NCBI RefSeq assembly: GCF_018613695.1
Contig: NZ_JAGGPR010000016.1
Location: 65,794-103,779 of the forward strand
DNA length: 37,986 nucleotides
Source of the DNA: Arthrobacter sp. ISL-95
GTDB lineage: Bacteria; Actinomycetota; Actinomycetes; Actinomycetales; Micrococcaceae
Reading direction: 5' to 3'
Part shown: one piece after another, positions 23,036 through 31,449 of the stretch
Position numbering within the stretch: the stretch's first letter is position 1
Layout: each line of letters opens with the position of its first letter
Position numbers and translations under genes: made by a program
The notes under the pieces: generated by a model
Told to the model about the DNA's origin: nothing
The model's database searches: none
Seen by the model: only the letters and a program-made list of their open reading frames with translations

Positions 23036-25843
23036 TTAGGCCGAGATCTGGCGCAGAACGTACTGCAGGATGCCGCCGTTGCGGTAGTAGTCCGCTTCAC
23101 CCGGGGTATCGATGCGCAGAACGGCATCGAAGGACTTGGCGGTGCCGTCTTCAGCAGTGGCCGTCACCTTGAGCGTCTTCGGCGTGGTGCCGTTGTTGAG
23201 CTCGGTGACGCCTTCCACTGCGAAGGTTTCCGTACCGGTCAGGCCCAGCGTTGCTGCGGACTCTCCGGCGGGGTACTGCAACGGAAGAACGCCCATGCCA
23301 ATGAGGTTGGAGCGGTGAATGCGCTCGTAGCTTTCAGCAACGACCGCCTTGACGCCCAGGAGCGCCGTGCCCTTGGCCGCCCAGTCACGGGACGAGCCGG
23401 AGCCGTATTCCTTGCCTGCCAGGACAACCAGGGGCGTTCCTGCTGCCTGGTAGTTCTGGGCTGCGTCGTAGACGTAAGCCTGGGGCGCGCCTTCCTGGCT
23501 GAAGTCGCGGGTGAAGCCACCCTCAACGTTGTCCAGGAGCTGGTTCTTGATCCGGATGTTGGCAAACGTACCGCGGATCATGACTTCGTGGTTACCACGG
23601 CGTGAGCCGTAGGAGTTGAAGTCCTTGCGCTCCACACCGTTGGCCAGAAGGTACTGGCCCGCGGGGGTGTCCGACTTGAAAGAACCGGCCGGGGAGATGT
23701 GGTCCGTGGTGACGGAATCGCCAAGCTTCAAGAGCACGCGGGCGCCCGAGATGTCCTTGACGGGATCCGGCTGGGCCTTCATGCCCTCGAAGTATGGGGG
23801 CTTCCGCACGTAGGTGGAGTCCTCGGCCCAGGCGAAGGTGTCGCCTGCCGGGGTGTCGAGAGCCTTCCAGCGGTCGTCGCCGTCGAAAACGCCCTCGTAG
23901 CCCTTGGCGAACATTGCCTCGTCAATGGAGGAATCAATGACTTCCTGCACTTCAGTGGGGTTCGGCCAGATGTCCTTCAGGAACACCTCGTTGCCTTCGG
24001 AGTCCGTGCCCAGGGCGTCGGCTTCGAAGTCGAAGTCCATGGTGCCTGCCAAGGCGTAAGCGATGACCAGCGGCGGCGACGCCAGGTAGTTCATCTTCAC
24101 GTCCGGGTTGATGCGGCCTTCGAAGTTGCGGTTACCGGAGAGGACGGCGGTGACGGAGAGGTCGTTTGCCTGGATTGCCTCGGAGATTTCCGGCTCAAGC
24201 GGGCCGGAGTTACCGATGCAGGTGGCGCAGCCATAGCCCACAATGTAGAAGCCAAGCTTCTCCAGGTAGGGCGTCAGGCCGGACTTCTCGTAGTAGTCCG
24301 TGACGACCTTTGAGCCCGGGGCAACAGAGGTCTTGACCCACGGCTTGGAGGTCAGGCCCTTGTCCACGGCGTTGCGTGCAAGGAGGGCCGCAGCCAGCAT
24401 GACCGACGGGTTGGACGTGTTGGTGCAGGATGTGATCGAGGCGATCGACACTGCGCCGTGGTCCAGTTCGAACTCGCGGCCATCAGCTGTAGTGACCTTG
24501 ACCGGCGTAGACGGGCGGCCATTGGCACCGTCGGCGGCCGAGTAAACGCGGTCCGTTTCCGTGGTGTGCGAATCAGCGTGCGTGAAGGACGGTGCATCCG
24601 AAGCCGGGAACGATTCGTCCAGGGACTCATCCACGCTGCCGTCTTCGATAGCGACGTAATTGTGGATGTCCTTGCGGAACTGCTCCTTGGCATCGGTGAG
24701 CTCAATGCGGTCCTGGGGACGCTTGGGGCCGGAGATGGAAGGAACAACGGTGGACAGGTCCAGCTCGAGGAACTCGGAGAAGCGCAGTTCACGGGAAGGA
24801 TCGTGCCAGAGGCCCTGTTCCTTGCTGTATGCCTCCACGAGGGCCACATCTGCTTCGGATCGGCCGGTCAGGCGCAAGTAGTCCAAGGTGACGTCATCGA
24901 TGGGGAACATGGCAGCCGTGGAACCGAATTCCGGGCTCATGTTGCCGATAGTGGCGCGGTTGGCCAGCGGCACAGCTGCAACGCCTTCACCGTAGAACTC
25001 AACGAACTTGCCAACAACACCATGCTTGCGCAGCATTTCGGTGATGGTCAGTACCACGTCGGTAGCAGTGGCACCGGCGGGGATGCTGCCCTTGAGCTTG
25101 AAGCCCACAACGCGGGGAATCAGCATGGAAACCGGCTGGCCGAGCATCGCAGCTTCAGCTTCGATGCCGCCAACGCCCCAACCCAGGATGCCCAGGCCGT
25201 TGACCATGGTGGTGTGCGAGTCGGTGCCGACACAGGTGTCGGGGTAGGCGCGGACAACGCCATCAATCTCGCGGGTCATGACCGTGCGTGCCAGGTATTC
25301 GATGTTGACCTGGTGGACGATGCCGGTTCCCGGGGGGACAACCTTGAAGTCGTCGAACGCGGTCTGGCCCCAGCGAAGGAACTGGTAGCGCTCACCGTTG
25401 CGCTGGTATTCGATCTCCATGTTGCGCTCCAGTGCGCCGGAGTTTCCGAAGGCGTCGATTTGGACGGAGTGGTCGATCACCATTTCTGCAGGCGCCAACG
25501 GGTTGACGCGCTTGGGGTCACCGCCGAGCTCCTTGACGGCTTCACGCATGGTAGCCAGGTCCACGACGCAGGGAACGCCGGTGAAGTCCTGCATGATAAC
25601 GCGGGCCGGGGTGAACTGGATCTCCGTGTCGGGCTCCGCATTGGGATCCCAACCGGCCAGGGCGCGGACATGGTCAGCCGTTATATTGGCGCCATCCTCA
25701 GTCCGCAGGAGGTTTTCAAGCAATACCTTAAGGCTGAACGGAAGGCTGTCTGCGCCCTCTACGGAGTTCAACCGGAAAATTTCATAGTCGGTGCCGGCTA
25801 CATTCAGTACGCCTTTGGAACCGAAGCTGTCCACAGTGCTCAT
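23036..25843 (-). CDS. acnA: Aconitate hydratase A
   Basis: This 935-residue TCA-cycle enzyme isomerises citrate and isocitrate through a [4Fe-4S] cluster. Cluster ligands are visible as Cys in SITSCTNTSNPSV near residue 470 and the pair in GYGCATCIGNSG near residue 537. The swivel-domain motif GKEYGSGSSRDWAAKG near residue 810 binds substrate carboxylates. EADVALVEAYSKEQGLW also fits the AcnA/IRP branch. Residues about 380-440 carry an insertion rich in Ser, Asp and Glu with the unusual DESFPASD motif. The start is ATG 25843, with AGGAG just upstream. It stands alone with a terminator downstream; two inverted repeats lie upstream that could be regulator sites. C. glutamicum acn is controlled by AcnR; no acnR gene is in this window. 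Confidence 0.97.
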   Translation of the reverse strand: MSTVDSFGSKGVLNVAGTDYEIFRLNSVEGADSLPFSLKVLLENLLRTEDGANITADHVRALAGWDPNAEPDTEIQFTPARVIMQDFTGVPCVVDLATMREAVKELGGDPKRVNPLAPAEMVIDHSVQIDAFGNSGALERNMEIEYQRNGERYQFLRWGQTAFDDFKVVPPGTGIVHQVNIEYLARTVMTREIDGVVRAYPDTCVGTDSHTTMVNGLGILGWGVGGIEAEAAMLGQPVSMLIPRVVGFKLKGSIPAGATATDVVLTITEMLRKHGVVGKFVEFYGEGVAAVPLANRATIGNMSPEFGSTAAMFPIDDVTLDYLRLTGRSEADVALVEAYSKEQGLWHDPSRELRFSEFLELDLSTVVPSISGPKRPQDRIELTDAKEQFRKDIHNYVAIEDGSVDESLDESFPASDAPSFTHADSHTTETDRVYSAADGANGRPSTPVKVTTADGREFELDHGAVSIASITSCTNTSNPSVMLAAALLARNAVDKGLTSKPWVKTSVAPGSKVVTDYYEKSGLTPYLEKLGFYIVGYGCATCIGNSGPLEPEISEAIQANDLSVTAVLSGNRNFEGRINPDVKMNYLASPPLVIAYALAGTMDFDFEADALGTDSEGNEVFLKDIWPNPTEVQEVIDSSIDEAMFAKGYEGVFDGDDRWKALDTPAGDTFAWAEDSTYVRKPPYFEGMKAQPDPVKDISGARVLLKLGDSVTTDHISPAGSFKSDTPAGQYLLANGVERKDFNSYGSRRGNHEVMIRGTFANIRIKNQLLDNVEGGFTRDFSQEGAPQAYVYDAAQNYQAAGTPLVVLAGKEYGSGSSRDWAAKGTALLGVKAVVAESYERIHRSNLIGMGVLPLQYPAGESAATLGLTGTETFAVEGVTELNNGTTPKTLKVTATAEDGTAKSFDAVLRIDTPGEADYYRNGGILQYVLRQISA

Positions 25844-25932
25844 GGCAGGACTCCTCTCGCAACAGTTTCATCTTTGTCGCGTGGTTGGCCGCTAGCCAGT
25901 TAGGCGGACCTTACTTAGCCGGGCGGCATCTC

Positions 25933-25998
25933 TCGTGGTCACCACGATCCGTGGCGTTGATTTCTGCGGACCGGGGCTACTACTGCCATCGTAGTGGC
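25933..25998 (-). promoter_or_regulatory. Two inverted repeats upstream of acnA
   Basis: TCGTGGT and ACCACGA (25933-25947) form a 15-base palindrome with one central base. GCTACTAC and GTAGTGGC (25976-25998) form a second inverted repeat with a 7-base spacer and one wobble. They lie 90 to 155 bases upstream of the acnA ATG, in the only upstream gap. They are candidate operators or promoter-proximal sites. The known AcnR consensus is not an obvious match. Confidence 0.35.
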
Positions 25999-26048
25999 AT
26001 ACTCCGGTGTTGCGTCACTGATCAGGCGTCGCTCTGAAAACACGCAGT

Positions 26049-26075
26049 CCCGCCTTTAGCACCATGGAAGGCGGG
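26049..26075 (-). terminator. Hairpin after the TRAM methyltransferase gene
   Basis: CCCGCCTT (26049-26056) pairs with AAGGCGGG (26068-26075) around an 11-base loop. It is 12 bases past the stop of the methyltransferase gene on the minus strand. No clear T-tract follows, so function as a terminator is likely but not certain. Confidence 0.55.
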
Positions 26076-26086
26076 CTGCGCCGCGG

Positions 26087-27469
26087 TTAGGCTGCGGGGA
26101 CGATCAGTCCCACCGTTTCCAGGTGATGGGTGTTCGGGTAAAGATCAAAGGCACGCAGCGATTCCAACCGCCAGCCACCTTGATGGAAGTAACCCAGATC
26201 ACGCGCAAAGGATGCCGGATCACAAGACACATAGGCGATTGCCCGGGGTCCGGTGGCCATCAATTGCTTAACCACGGCCTTGCCGGCACCGGCGCGCGGT
26301 GGATCCAGGAGCAGCGAGTCGAAGCTGCGGGCGCGTTGGTGCAGGACCCGCTCGACGCGTCCCTGCACGATTTCCACCTGGGATTGACCGTGCAGGTTCT
26401 TGCGGGCGTCGCGGCTGGTGCCCGGCGCGCCCTCTACGGAAAGTACAGACCCGGTCACTCCGACCGCGTCCGCCAAAGGTGCCGTAAACAGCCCCGCGCC
26501 GGCGTAGAGATCGGCAACGGCAGCCCCGGGCTGCAAGTACCCTCCCTGGGAAAGATAGCCCGTCACGGCGCCCACCAGCGTGTCCGGGGCATCCTTGTGG
26601 ATCTGCCAAAAACCCTCACCGGTCACCCGGTAGTCATGGCCGGCGGCTGTTTCCTGCACCCAGGTCCTCCCCCGCAATTGCAGCACTTCGCCCTTGCCGG
26701 GATCGAAGCTGGCCACGGAGACGTCTTGGGGCAACTGAGACACGATACTGTGCAATCGCTTGGGGCTCGTCGATTCTTCGGGGGCCAGCAGGATCAAGGG
26801 CCGCGAACCGTTGGAGGGAACGGCTACTTCCACACGGGTAATGCCGGACAGGTCAAGGTCCCACAGCTTCAGGTCGTTGACGCCCGAAAGCGCCAGCGGC
26901 ATCTCCTTGATGGGAAGCACCACGTCTGATCGGTGCGCGTGCATGCCCAACCGGCCTTTGGGAGTCACCGCGAAGCTGGCGCGCGTACGCCAGCCGAGTC
27001 CGCCGTCGTGATTGTCCCCCACAGCTTCCACCTCTGTGGCGAGGTCCAGCCCGGCAAGTCGCTTGAGCTGCTCTGCCAGCACTTCGGCTTTCAGTGCGCG
27101 CTGGCGCTGCAAGGATATGTGTCCAAGCTCCGCGCCTCCCACCGGCGCCGTGCCGCGGCTCCACGAGCCCAGCGAATCCGCCTGCTTCCAGAAGTGCGGA
27201 ACACGGTCCGGTGAGCCTTCGAGGACCTCAACGACGTCGGCACGCCAGAAGCGCGACGCGTCACCGGAGTCGGTCAGACGGATGCGGACTTTTTCTCCCG
27301 GGATGCCGTGCCGGACGAAGATGACACGCCCTTCGTGCCGGGCGACGAAGTGCCCTCCGTGGGCTATGGGGCCGATGTCCACCACCAGTTCAGTGCCGGG
27401 CGTGCCCTGGTCCGTGGAGTGGTGGTTACTGCTGTGATGGTGTTGGGGTGAATTGCTGTGGGAGGTCAT
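26087..27469 (-). CDS. TrmA/RumA-family class I SAM-dependent RNA methyltransferase
   Basis: This 460-residue enzyme has an N-terminal TRAM domain (about residues 25-95, with VDIGPIAHGGHFVARHEGRV) and a C-terminal SAM-dependent uracil-C5-type methyltransferase domain. The SAM motif VADLYAGAGLFTAPLA is near residue 315, LLDPPRAGAGK near residue 390 and the nucleophile loop YVSCDPASFARDL near residue 415, where Cys attacks the base. The first 20 residues are unusually rich in His, Asn and Ser. The gene starts on the base after the kimA-like stop (TAA then ATG), so the two are coupled. In mycobacteria the equivalent pair is Rv2689c-Rv2690c, from memory. The substrate (tRNA or rRNA position) cannot be read from the sequence. 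The Fe-S cluster cysteines of RumA are not evident here. Confidence 0.88.
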   Translation of the reverse strand: MTSHSNSPQHHHSSNHHSTDQGTPGTELVVDIGPIAHGGHFVARHEGRVIFVRHGIPGEKVRIRLTDSGDASRFWRADVVEVLEGSPDRVPHFWKQADSLGSWSRGTAPVGGAELGHISLQRQRALKAEVLAEQLKRLAGLDLATEVEAVGDNHDGGLGWRTRASFAVTPKGRLGMHAHRSDVVLPIKEMPLALSGVNDLKLWDLDLSGITRVEVAVPSNGSRPLILLAPEESTSPKRLHSIVSQLPQDVSVASFDPGKGEVLQLRGRTWVQETAAGHDYRVTGEGFWQIHKDAPDTLVGAVTGYLSQGGYLQPGAAVADLYAGAGLFTAPLADAVGVTGSVLSVEGAPGTSRDARKNLHGQSQVEIVQGRVERVLHQRARSFDSLLLDPPRAGAGKAVVKQLMATGPRAIAYVSCDPASFARDLGYFHQGGWRLESLRAFDLYPNTHHLETVGLIVPAA

Positions 27470-29443
27470 TTAGGTATCCTGCAGTGCCTTTGCTTCTTCG
27501 GACGATTTCAACTGCCACGGGACGCTGGCAACCATGACTCCAGGTTCGAAGTGGAGCCTCGTCTTGATTCTGAGTGCTGTCTGGTTATGGACGAGTTGCT
27601 CCCACCATTTGCCCACCACATACTCAGGGATATACACCACGATCAGGTCCCGCGGTGAGTCGCGGCGCATGTTCTTGATGTAATCCATGATGGGCGTCAC
27701 GGTTTCCCGGTAGGGACTGGCCAGTACGGTCAGCGGAACCGGAATTTCCAGCTTCTCCCAATCGCGGACGGTCTGGGCCGTTTCTTCGGCGCTGATGTCC
27801 ACGGTGACGGCGTCCAAACGCGAGGGCCTCGACGCCCTCGCGTAAGCCAGTGCCCGAAGCACCGGCTTACGGACGTGTGAAACCAGGAGAACCGCGTGAA
27901 CCCTGGTGGGAAGTGCGCGGGGTGAGGAGTCCTCGTCCACCGCCAACTCCCTGGCTACGTTGTCATAGTGAGCCCGGATGCTCCACATGATGAGGAAGAG
28001 GACGAACATGGCGAGCAGGGCTATCCAGGCGCCTTGCTCGAACTTGGTGATGAGGACAATGACCAGGACCAGGGCTGTCATCCCGAAGCCCAGCATATTG
28101 ATGGTCCGGGACTTGATAATTCGCCGCCGGACAGCTTTGTCCCGGGCGAGTTTCAGTTCGCGGCCCCAGTGCCGGATCATTCCCAATTGGCTCGCGGTGA
28201 AGGAGATAAAGACTCCCACAATGTAGAGCTGGATCAGCTTGGTGACATCGGCGTTGAACGCGAGAATCAGAACCAGCGCCCCTGCTGCCAGCGCAAGGAC
28301 GCCGTTACTGAAGGCAAGCCTGTCGCCTCGAGTACGGAGCTGCCTGGGCAGGTAGCCGTCCTGGGCCAGGATCGAACCCAGCACGGGGAAGCCGTTGAAC
28401 GCCGTGTTGGAAGCAAACACCAGGATGATGCCCGTGGCTGCAACTACGACGTAGAACAGTATGGAGCCGGAGCCGAAGATGGTGTCGGCTATCTGGCTGA
28501 TGGCAGGGGTCTGGATGTAGCCCTCGGGCAGCGGCTTGCCGTCCACCAGGAACTCGCGGGCCGGGTCAAGGACAATGTGCACCTTAGTGGCGTTGGCCAG
28601 GTAGAGGATGCCCGCCAGCATGGATGCCGCAACAACGCCGAGCAGCAACAACGTAGTGGCCGCATTCTTGCTTTTGGGCTTCTGGAAATTGGGGACGCCA
28701 TTGCTGATTGCTTCAACACCGGTCAGCGCGGCCGCGCCGGACGAGAACGCCCGCAACAGGAGGAAGGCCCCTGCCAGCCCCACCAAACCCTCATCAAATC
28801 CGGGTGCAGGAACAATGGTGAAATTGGCAGAAGGCGCCTCCCCCAACGTGCCGGTGGCTGCCTGGAAGATGCCCACGGCGGTCATGCCAAGGATGGACGC
28901 CATGAAGATGTACGTCGGCACAGCGAACAGCGTCCCGGCCTCCTTGACTCCGCGGAGGTTGACCAGGGCGAGGATGATCACGCCAAGAGTGGCAATCAGT
29001 GCCTGTTGGCCGTGCAGCGCCGGGATGGCCGTGGTGAGGTACGTCGCTGCCGAGGACATGGACACCGCAACCGTGAGCACATAGTCCACCAGCAAGGCAG
29101 AGGCCACGGTTAGCCCGGCATACTTGCCGAGGTTGACGTTGGCAATTTCGTAGTCGCCGCCCCCGGAAGGATAGGCATGGACGTTTTGGCGATAGGAAGC
29201 CACAACTGTGAGCAAGACCACCATGACCGCGAGGCCGACCAAGGGGGAGAAAGCCACGGCGCTGACTCCGGCCAGGGCGAGTGTCAGCAAGATTTCGTCC
29301 GGGGCGTAAGCCACTGAGGACAGGGCGTCCGAGGCGAAGATCGGCAAAGCGATGCGTTTAGGCAACAACGTGTGGGACAGGCGGTCATTCCTGACTGGCC
29401 GGCCCACCAACACCCGCTTCGCGGCATTCAGAATTGTCAGCAC
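27470..29443 (-). CDS. APC-superfamily permease, KimA/KUP-like
   Basis: This 657-residue protein has about 12 membrane segments (residues 25-490) and a 160-residue cytosolic C-terminal domain. The N-terminal LPIFASDALSSVAYAPDEI and the YPSGGGDYEIANVN stretch are typical of the group that includes B. subtilis KimA, a c-di-AMP-regulated K+ importer. The C-terminal domain has the matching LAVDEDSSPRALPTRVHAVL and a USP-like fold. In actinobacteria these are often annotated simply as APC permeases; K+ import is inferred by family, not shown. The start is GTG 29443. GAGGAG stands 14 bases upstream, a longer spacing than usual. The next gene upstream, only 56 bases away, is phage-like, so the native promoter may be displaced. 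Confidence 0.78.
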   Translation of the reverse strand: MLTILNAAKRVLVGRPVRNDRLSHTLLPKRIALPIFASDALSSVAYAPDEILLTLALAGVSAVAFSPLVGLAVMVVLLTVVASYRQNVHAYPSGGGDYEIANVNLGKYAGLTVASALLVDYVLTVAVSMSSAATYLTTAIPALHGQQALIATLGVIILALVNLRGVKEAGTLFAVPTYIFMASILGMTAVGIFQAATGTLGEAPSANFTIVPAPGFDEGLVGLAGAFLLLRAFSSGAAALTGVEAISNGVPNFQKPKSKNAATTLLLLGVVAASMLAGILYLANATKVHIVLDPAREFLVDGKPLPEGYIQTPAISQIADTIFGSGSILFYVVVAATGIILVFASNTAFNGFPVLGSILAQDGYLPRQLRTRGDRLAFSNGVLALAAGALVLILAFNADVTKLIQLYIVGVFISFTASQLGMIRHWGRELKLARDKAVRRRIIKSRTINMLGFGMTALVLVIVLITKFEQGAWIALLAMFVLFLIMWSIRAHYDNVARELAVDEDSSPRALPTRVHAVLLVSHVRKPVLRALAYARASRPSRLDAVTVDISAEETAQTVRDWEKLEIPVPLTVLASPYRETVTPIMDYIKNMRRDSPRDLIVVYIPEYVVGKWWEQLVHNQTALRIKTRLHFEPGVMVASVPWQLKSSEEAKALQDT

Positions 29444-29499
29444 GTTTCTACCGTTATCTCCTCAGAAAATCCCGCTGCATCACTGGCAACTTCGGCCCA

Positions 29500-30186
29500 T
29501 CATACGCTGGCAGCTGGCCAGAGTTGATCGGCAGTGCCGGGACCATTCCCCCACTTGCCACCAGTCGCGAACGAGCCTCTATTGATCTCGCCCAGTAGTG
29601 CAACGAAGTTGGCGCCAAGCTTAGCTGCGATTACACCAGGCAGCGGCGTGGTTCGGAAGTCAATGGCATCACCAACGCCTTTGACCTTGCCGACTCTCGA
29701 CAGCACATTCGTCTGCAGCGCCAAGGCGGTCAAAGGATCGCCAGGCTCACTCGCTAGGTCATCGACCCGCGTCCAGATGCTGTCGTACTTGCCGCTGGCG
29801 TCGGCGTCATGTAAGTGCGTGAGGTAAAGCTCTCCGCTCATCACAGCGAAGCTGCCCCACGAGCTGACGCCAGTCTCAGGGTTCTTGCCCTCGAAGGCCT
29901 GCTCGGCCATGGTGACGCCGATGAGCGCGCTGGCAGACCGCGACTGCTTACGCAGGACCGAACTTAGCTCGGCTGCGTGGTCGCGGGTGATTGATGCGCT
30001 CAAAGCGTCGGACGAAGGCAGCCCTTCGAGAACTGCCTTCGTCCTGCCGGCCGCGTAGCGGCCACAGCCGTAGACGTAGACCTCACCCTTGGACCCATCG
30101 GAACTCGGCTGGTAGGCGATCATCACGACCTTTGGGTGGTCAATGTTCGCCGCCTCCTTGCTGATCTCAACTGCGTTGGTCAGCAT
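29500..30186 (-). CDS. Phage protein, possible sliding-clamp-like fold
   Basis: This is a 228-residue soluble protein from the first in-frame ATG. The frame stays open 54 bases further upstream with protein-like sequence (AINPIELANMLT), so the true start may be a rare codon there. No good ribosome binding site is seen for ATG 30186. Strand-rich stretches such as VVMIAYQPSS and GEVYVYGCGRYAAG, then DHAAELSSVLRKQSRSASAL, and a C-terminal repeat of the same layout (NVLSRVGKVKGVGDAIDF) loosely resemble the domains of a beta sliding clamp. This is a weak structural impression, not a recognised homology. It is the last gene of the island, 56 bases before the kimA-like start. Confidence 0.55.
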   Translation of the reverse strand: MLTNAVEISKEAANIDHPKVVMIAYQPSSDGSKGEVYVYGCGRYAAGRTKAVLEGLPSSDALSASITRDHAAELSSVLRKQSRSASALIGVTMAEQAFEGKNPETGVSSWGSFAVMSGELYLTHLHDADASGKYDSIWTRVDDLASEPGDPLTALALQTNVLSRVGKVKGVGDAIDFRTTPLPGVIAAKLGANFVALLGEINRGSFATGGKWGNGPGTADQLWPAASV

Positions 30187-30223
30187 GTTGGCCAGCTCGA
30201 TTGGGTTGATGGCGAAGCTGACG

Positions 30224-30673
30224 CTAAGCAGAAGCGCTCACCACCTCGCCAGTAACGTGCTGGGCCTCCGTGAGGCCCTTGCCTGCGGATATGGCGTAAG
30301 CGTAGGCCAGGTCGTTGCGGGCTGCCTGTTTGGTCGAGAGGTCCTTTTCAGCCTTGGCTACGGCATAGTCAGCAGACCGCTGAAGTTCGTCGAGATGGGC
30401 TTCAATCTCTTCCTTGGTTGCATGAAAGATGAGCAGCTCAACGTCCCCGCCGAAGACCTTGGATTCGATCTTGAAGCCGTCACTGTGATGAGTCGAGTAT
30501 TCGACGGCCGTGATGGCCGCATCTTCGCCGTTGAAGAGCACCGAGGTGACAACGCCGAAGCTAATGCTGTAGCCGGAGTAGTCCTTGTTGAGGCGCTTGT
30601 AAACGTCGCCCTCGCGAAGGGTTGTGATGGTAACTGCTGTGGCCGAAGCCTGGACCAAATGCTTGGTATCCAA
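30224..30673 (-). CDS. Phage hypothetical protein
   Basis: This 149-residue protein is unassigned. The start is TTG 30673, supported by GAGAGGA (30680-30686) with a 6-base spacer; the longer frame from 30688 would overlap the terminator. The N-terminal half is beta-rich (VVTSVLFNGEDAAITAVEY) and the middle holds FGGDVELLIFHATKEEIEAH. A long charged helix follows (SADYAVAKAEKDLSTKQAA). It looks like a small phage protein with a structural or regulatory role. It is preceded by a terminator whose T-tract ends 1 base before the ribosome binding site. Confidence 0.6.
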   Translation of the reverse strand: MDTKHLVQASATAVTITTLREGDVYKRLNKDYSGYSISFGVVTSVLFNGEDAAITAVEYSTHHSDGFKIESKVFGGDVELLIFHATKEEIEAHLDELQRSADYAVAKAEKDLSTKQAARNDLAYAYAISAGKGLTEAQHVTGEVVSASA

Positions 30674-30686
30674 TGTGTATCCTCTC

Positions 30687-30712
30687 AAAAAGAAAGCCGC
30701 CTAAGGGCGGCT
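30687..30712 (-). terminator. Rho-independent terminator within the island
   Basis: On the minus strand AGCCGCC pairs with GGCGGCT (30695-30701 and 30706-30712) around a 4-base loop, followed by TTTCTTTTT. The last base of the stem overlaps the stop codon of the gene at 30711-30917. The ribosome binding site of the next gene starts immediately after the T-tract. Confidence 0.92.
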
Positions 30713-30917
30713 AGTGGCTTGGTTGCTGGTCGATCCACTGGTCGATGAAGCCCATGACGTCCTCGGCGGAACCCTCAAACAGGATGCGATTGCCCTGCCC
30801 GTAGTCAACGTAGACGTTGCCGGTGTGATCTCCGTCGACGATCTCGTCAGCGAAGCCGTGGATGGACGTCATTGAGATGAAGGCGCCGGGGAAGCGGATC
30901 AAGTCGTGGCCCATCAT
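30711..30917 (-). CDS. Phage hypothetical protein
   Basis: This 68-residue protein is unassigned. Its middle has the short strand-helix pattern NVYVDYGQGNRILFEG followed by a helix, AEDVMGFIDQWID. It could be a small cytosolic dimer. The start ATG 30917 overlaps the stop of the upstream gene by four bases; a second ATG follows at once. It is the last gene before the terminator at 30687-30712. Confidence 0.6.
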   Translation of the reverse strand: MMGHDLIRFPGAFISMTSIHGFADEIVDGDHTGNVYVDYGQGNRILFEGSAEDVMGFIDQWIDQQPSH

Positions 30918-31237
30918 GCGGCCACCGCCTCAAGCGCAGCGAAGCGTGCGCTGTTCAGCTGGTCAAGGAGAGTGCTCCACGAGTGGCCAGCCTGATCCTT
31001 GTCGTCGATCGTCATGGCCAGCTCGTAAGCCTCGGCGTCCAATACGTCGATTAGCACCATCCAAGGCTCCAGCACAAAGCTGCGAGCCGGATCGTCGGTC
31101 GGCAGAAGCTCGTCAATCAGCAGATCAAGCAGCCGGTCGTTGAGAGTCATGCTGCTGGCCGTTTCATCGAGCGGCCGTATGGCCGCCTCGAAAGCGTCGA
31201 GCAACTGGACGCTGTCAAACTGCAATCGGGGGTTCAT
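30914..31237 (-). CDS. Phage hypothetical protein
   Basis: This 107-residue acidic, mostly helical protein could not be assigned. ATG 31237 is chosen because it overlaps the upstream stop by four bases and AAGAAG lies upstream; the longer frame is a shadow. Leu- and Asp-rich stretches (NDRLLDLLIDELLPTDD, WMVLIDVLDAEAYELAM) suggest a compact helical fold. Confidence 0.62.
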   Translation of the reverse strand: MNPRLQFDSVQLLDAFEAAIRPLDETASSMTLNDRLLDLLIDELLPTDDPARSFVLEPWMVLIDVLDAEAYELAMTIDDKDQAGHSWSTLLDQLNSARFAALEAVAA

Positions 31238-31449
31238 GCTGCGAGCTTCTTTGCGAGACGCAGCCCGCCGGACTTGCCGAAGTAGAGGAATGCTAGAACC
31301 ATGGCAGCGTCGGTCAACATGTTCACGAGATACCAATTCAGCGGCAGGTCGGGCTTCGGCCCGAGCGTGGTTCGGGCGATGGCTGACCCAATGATGGCCA
31401 CGCCCAGCAGTGACCAGCCGGTAATCGAGTACTTCCTGGAAAGGCTCAT
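31234..31449 (-). CDS. Small phage membrane protein
   Basis: This 71-residue protein has two predicted membrane segments, WSLLGVAIIGSAIA near residue 12 and LVNMLTDAAMVLAFLYFG near residue 41. A basic C-terminus follows (KSGGLRLAKKLAA). ATG 31449 overlaps the upstream stop by one base (TGATG). Its size and layout recall small phage membrane proteins with regulatory or exclusion roles, but nothing specific is shown. Confidence 0.65.
   Translation of the reverse strand: MSLSRKYSITGWSLLGVAIIGSAIARTTLGPKPDLPLNWYLVNMLTDAAMVLAFLYFGKSGGLRLAKKLAA

Noticed and set aside
24458..25903. A 481-codon open frame on the plus strand opposite acnA
   Set aside because: Shadow of the aconitase gene; repetitive Gly/Asp/Val composition and no known domain.
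29444..29499. A c-di-AMP (ydaO-type) riboswitch ahead of the kimA-like gene
   Set aside because: Only 56 bases separate the start from the phage gene stop, too short for that riboswitch, and no matching fold was seen.
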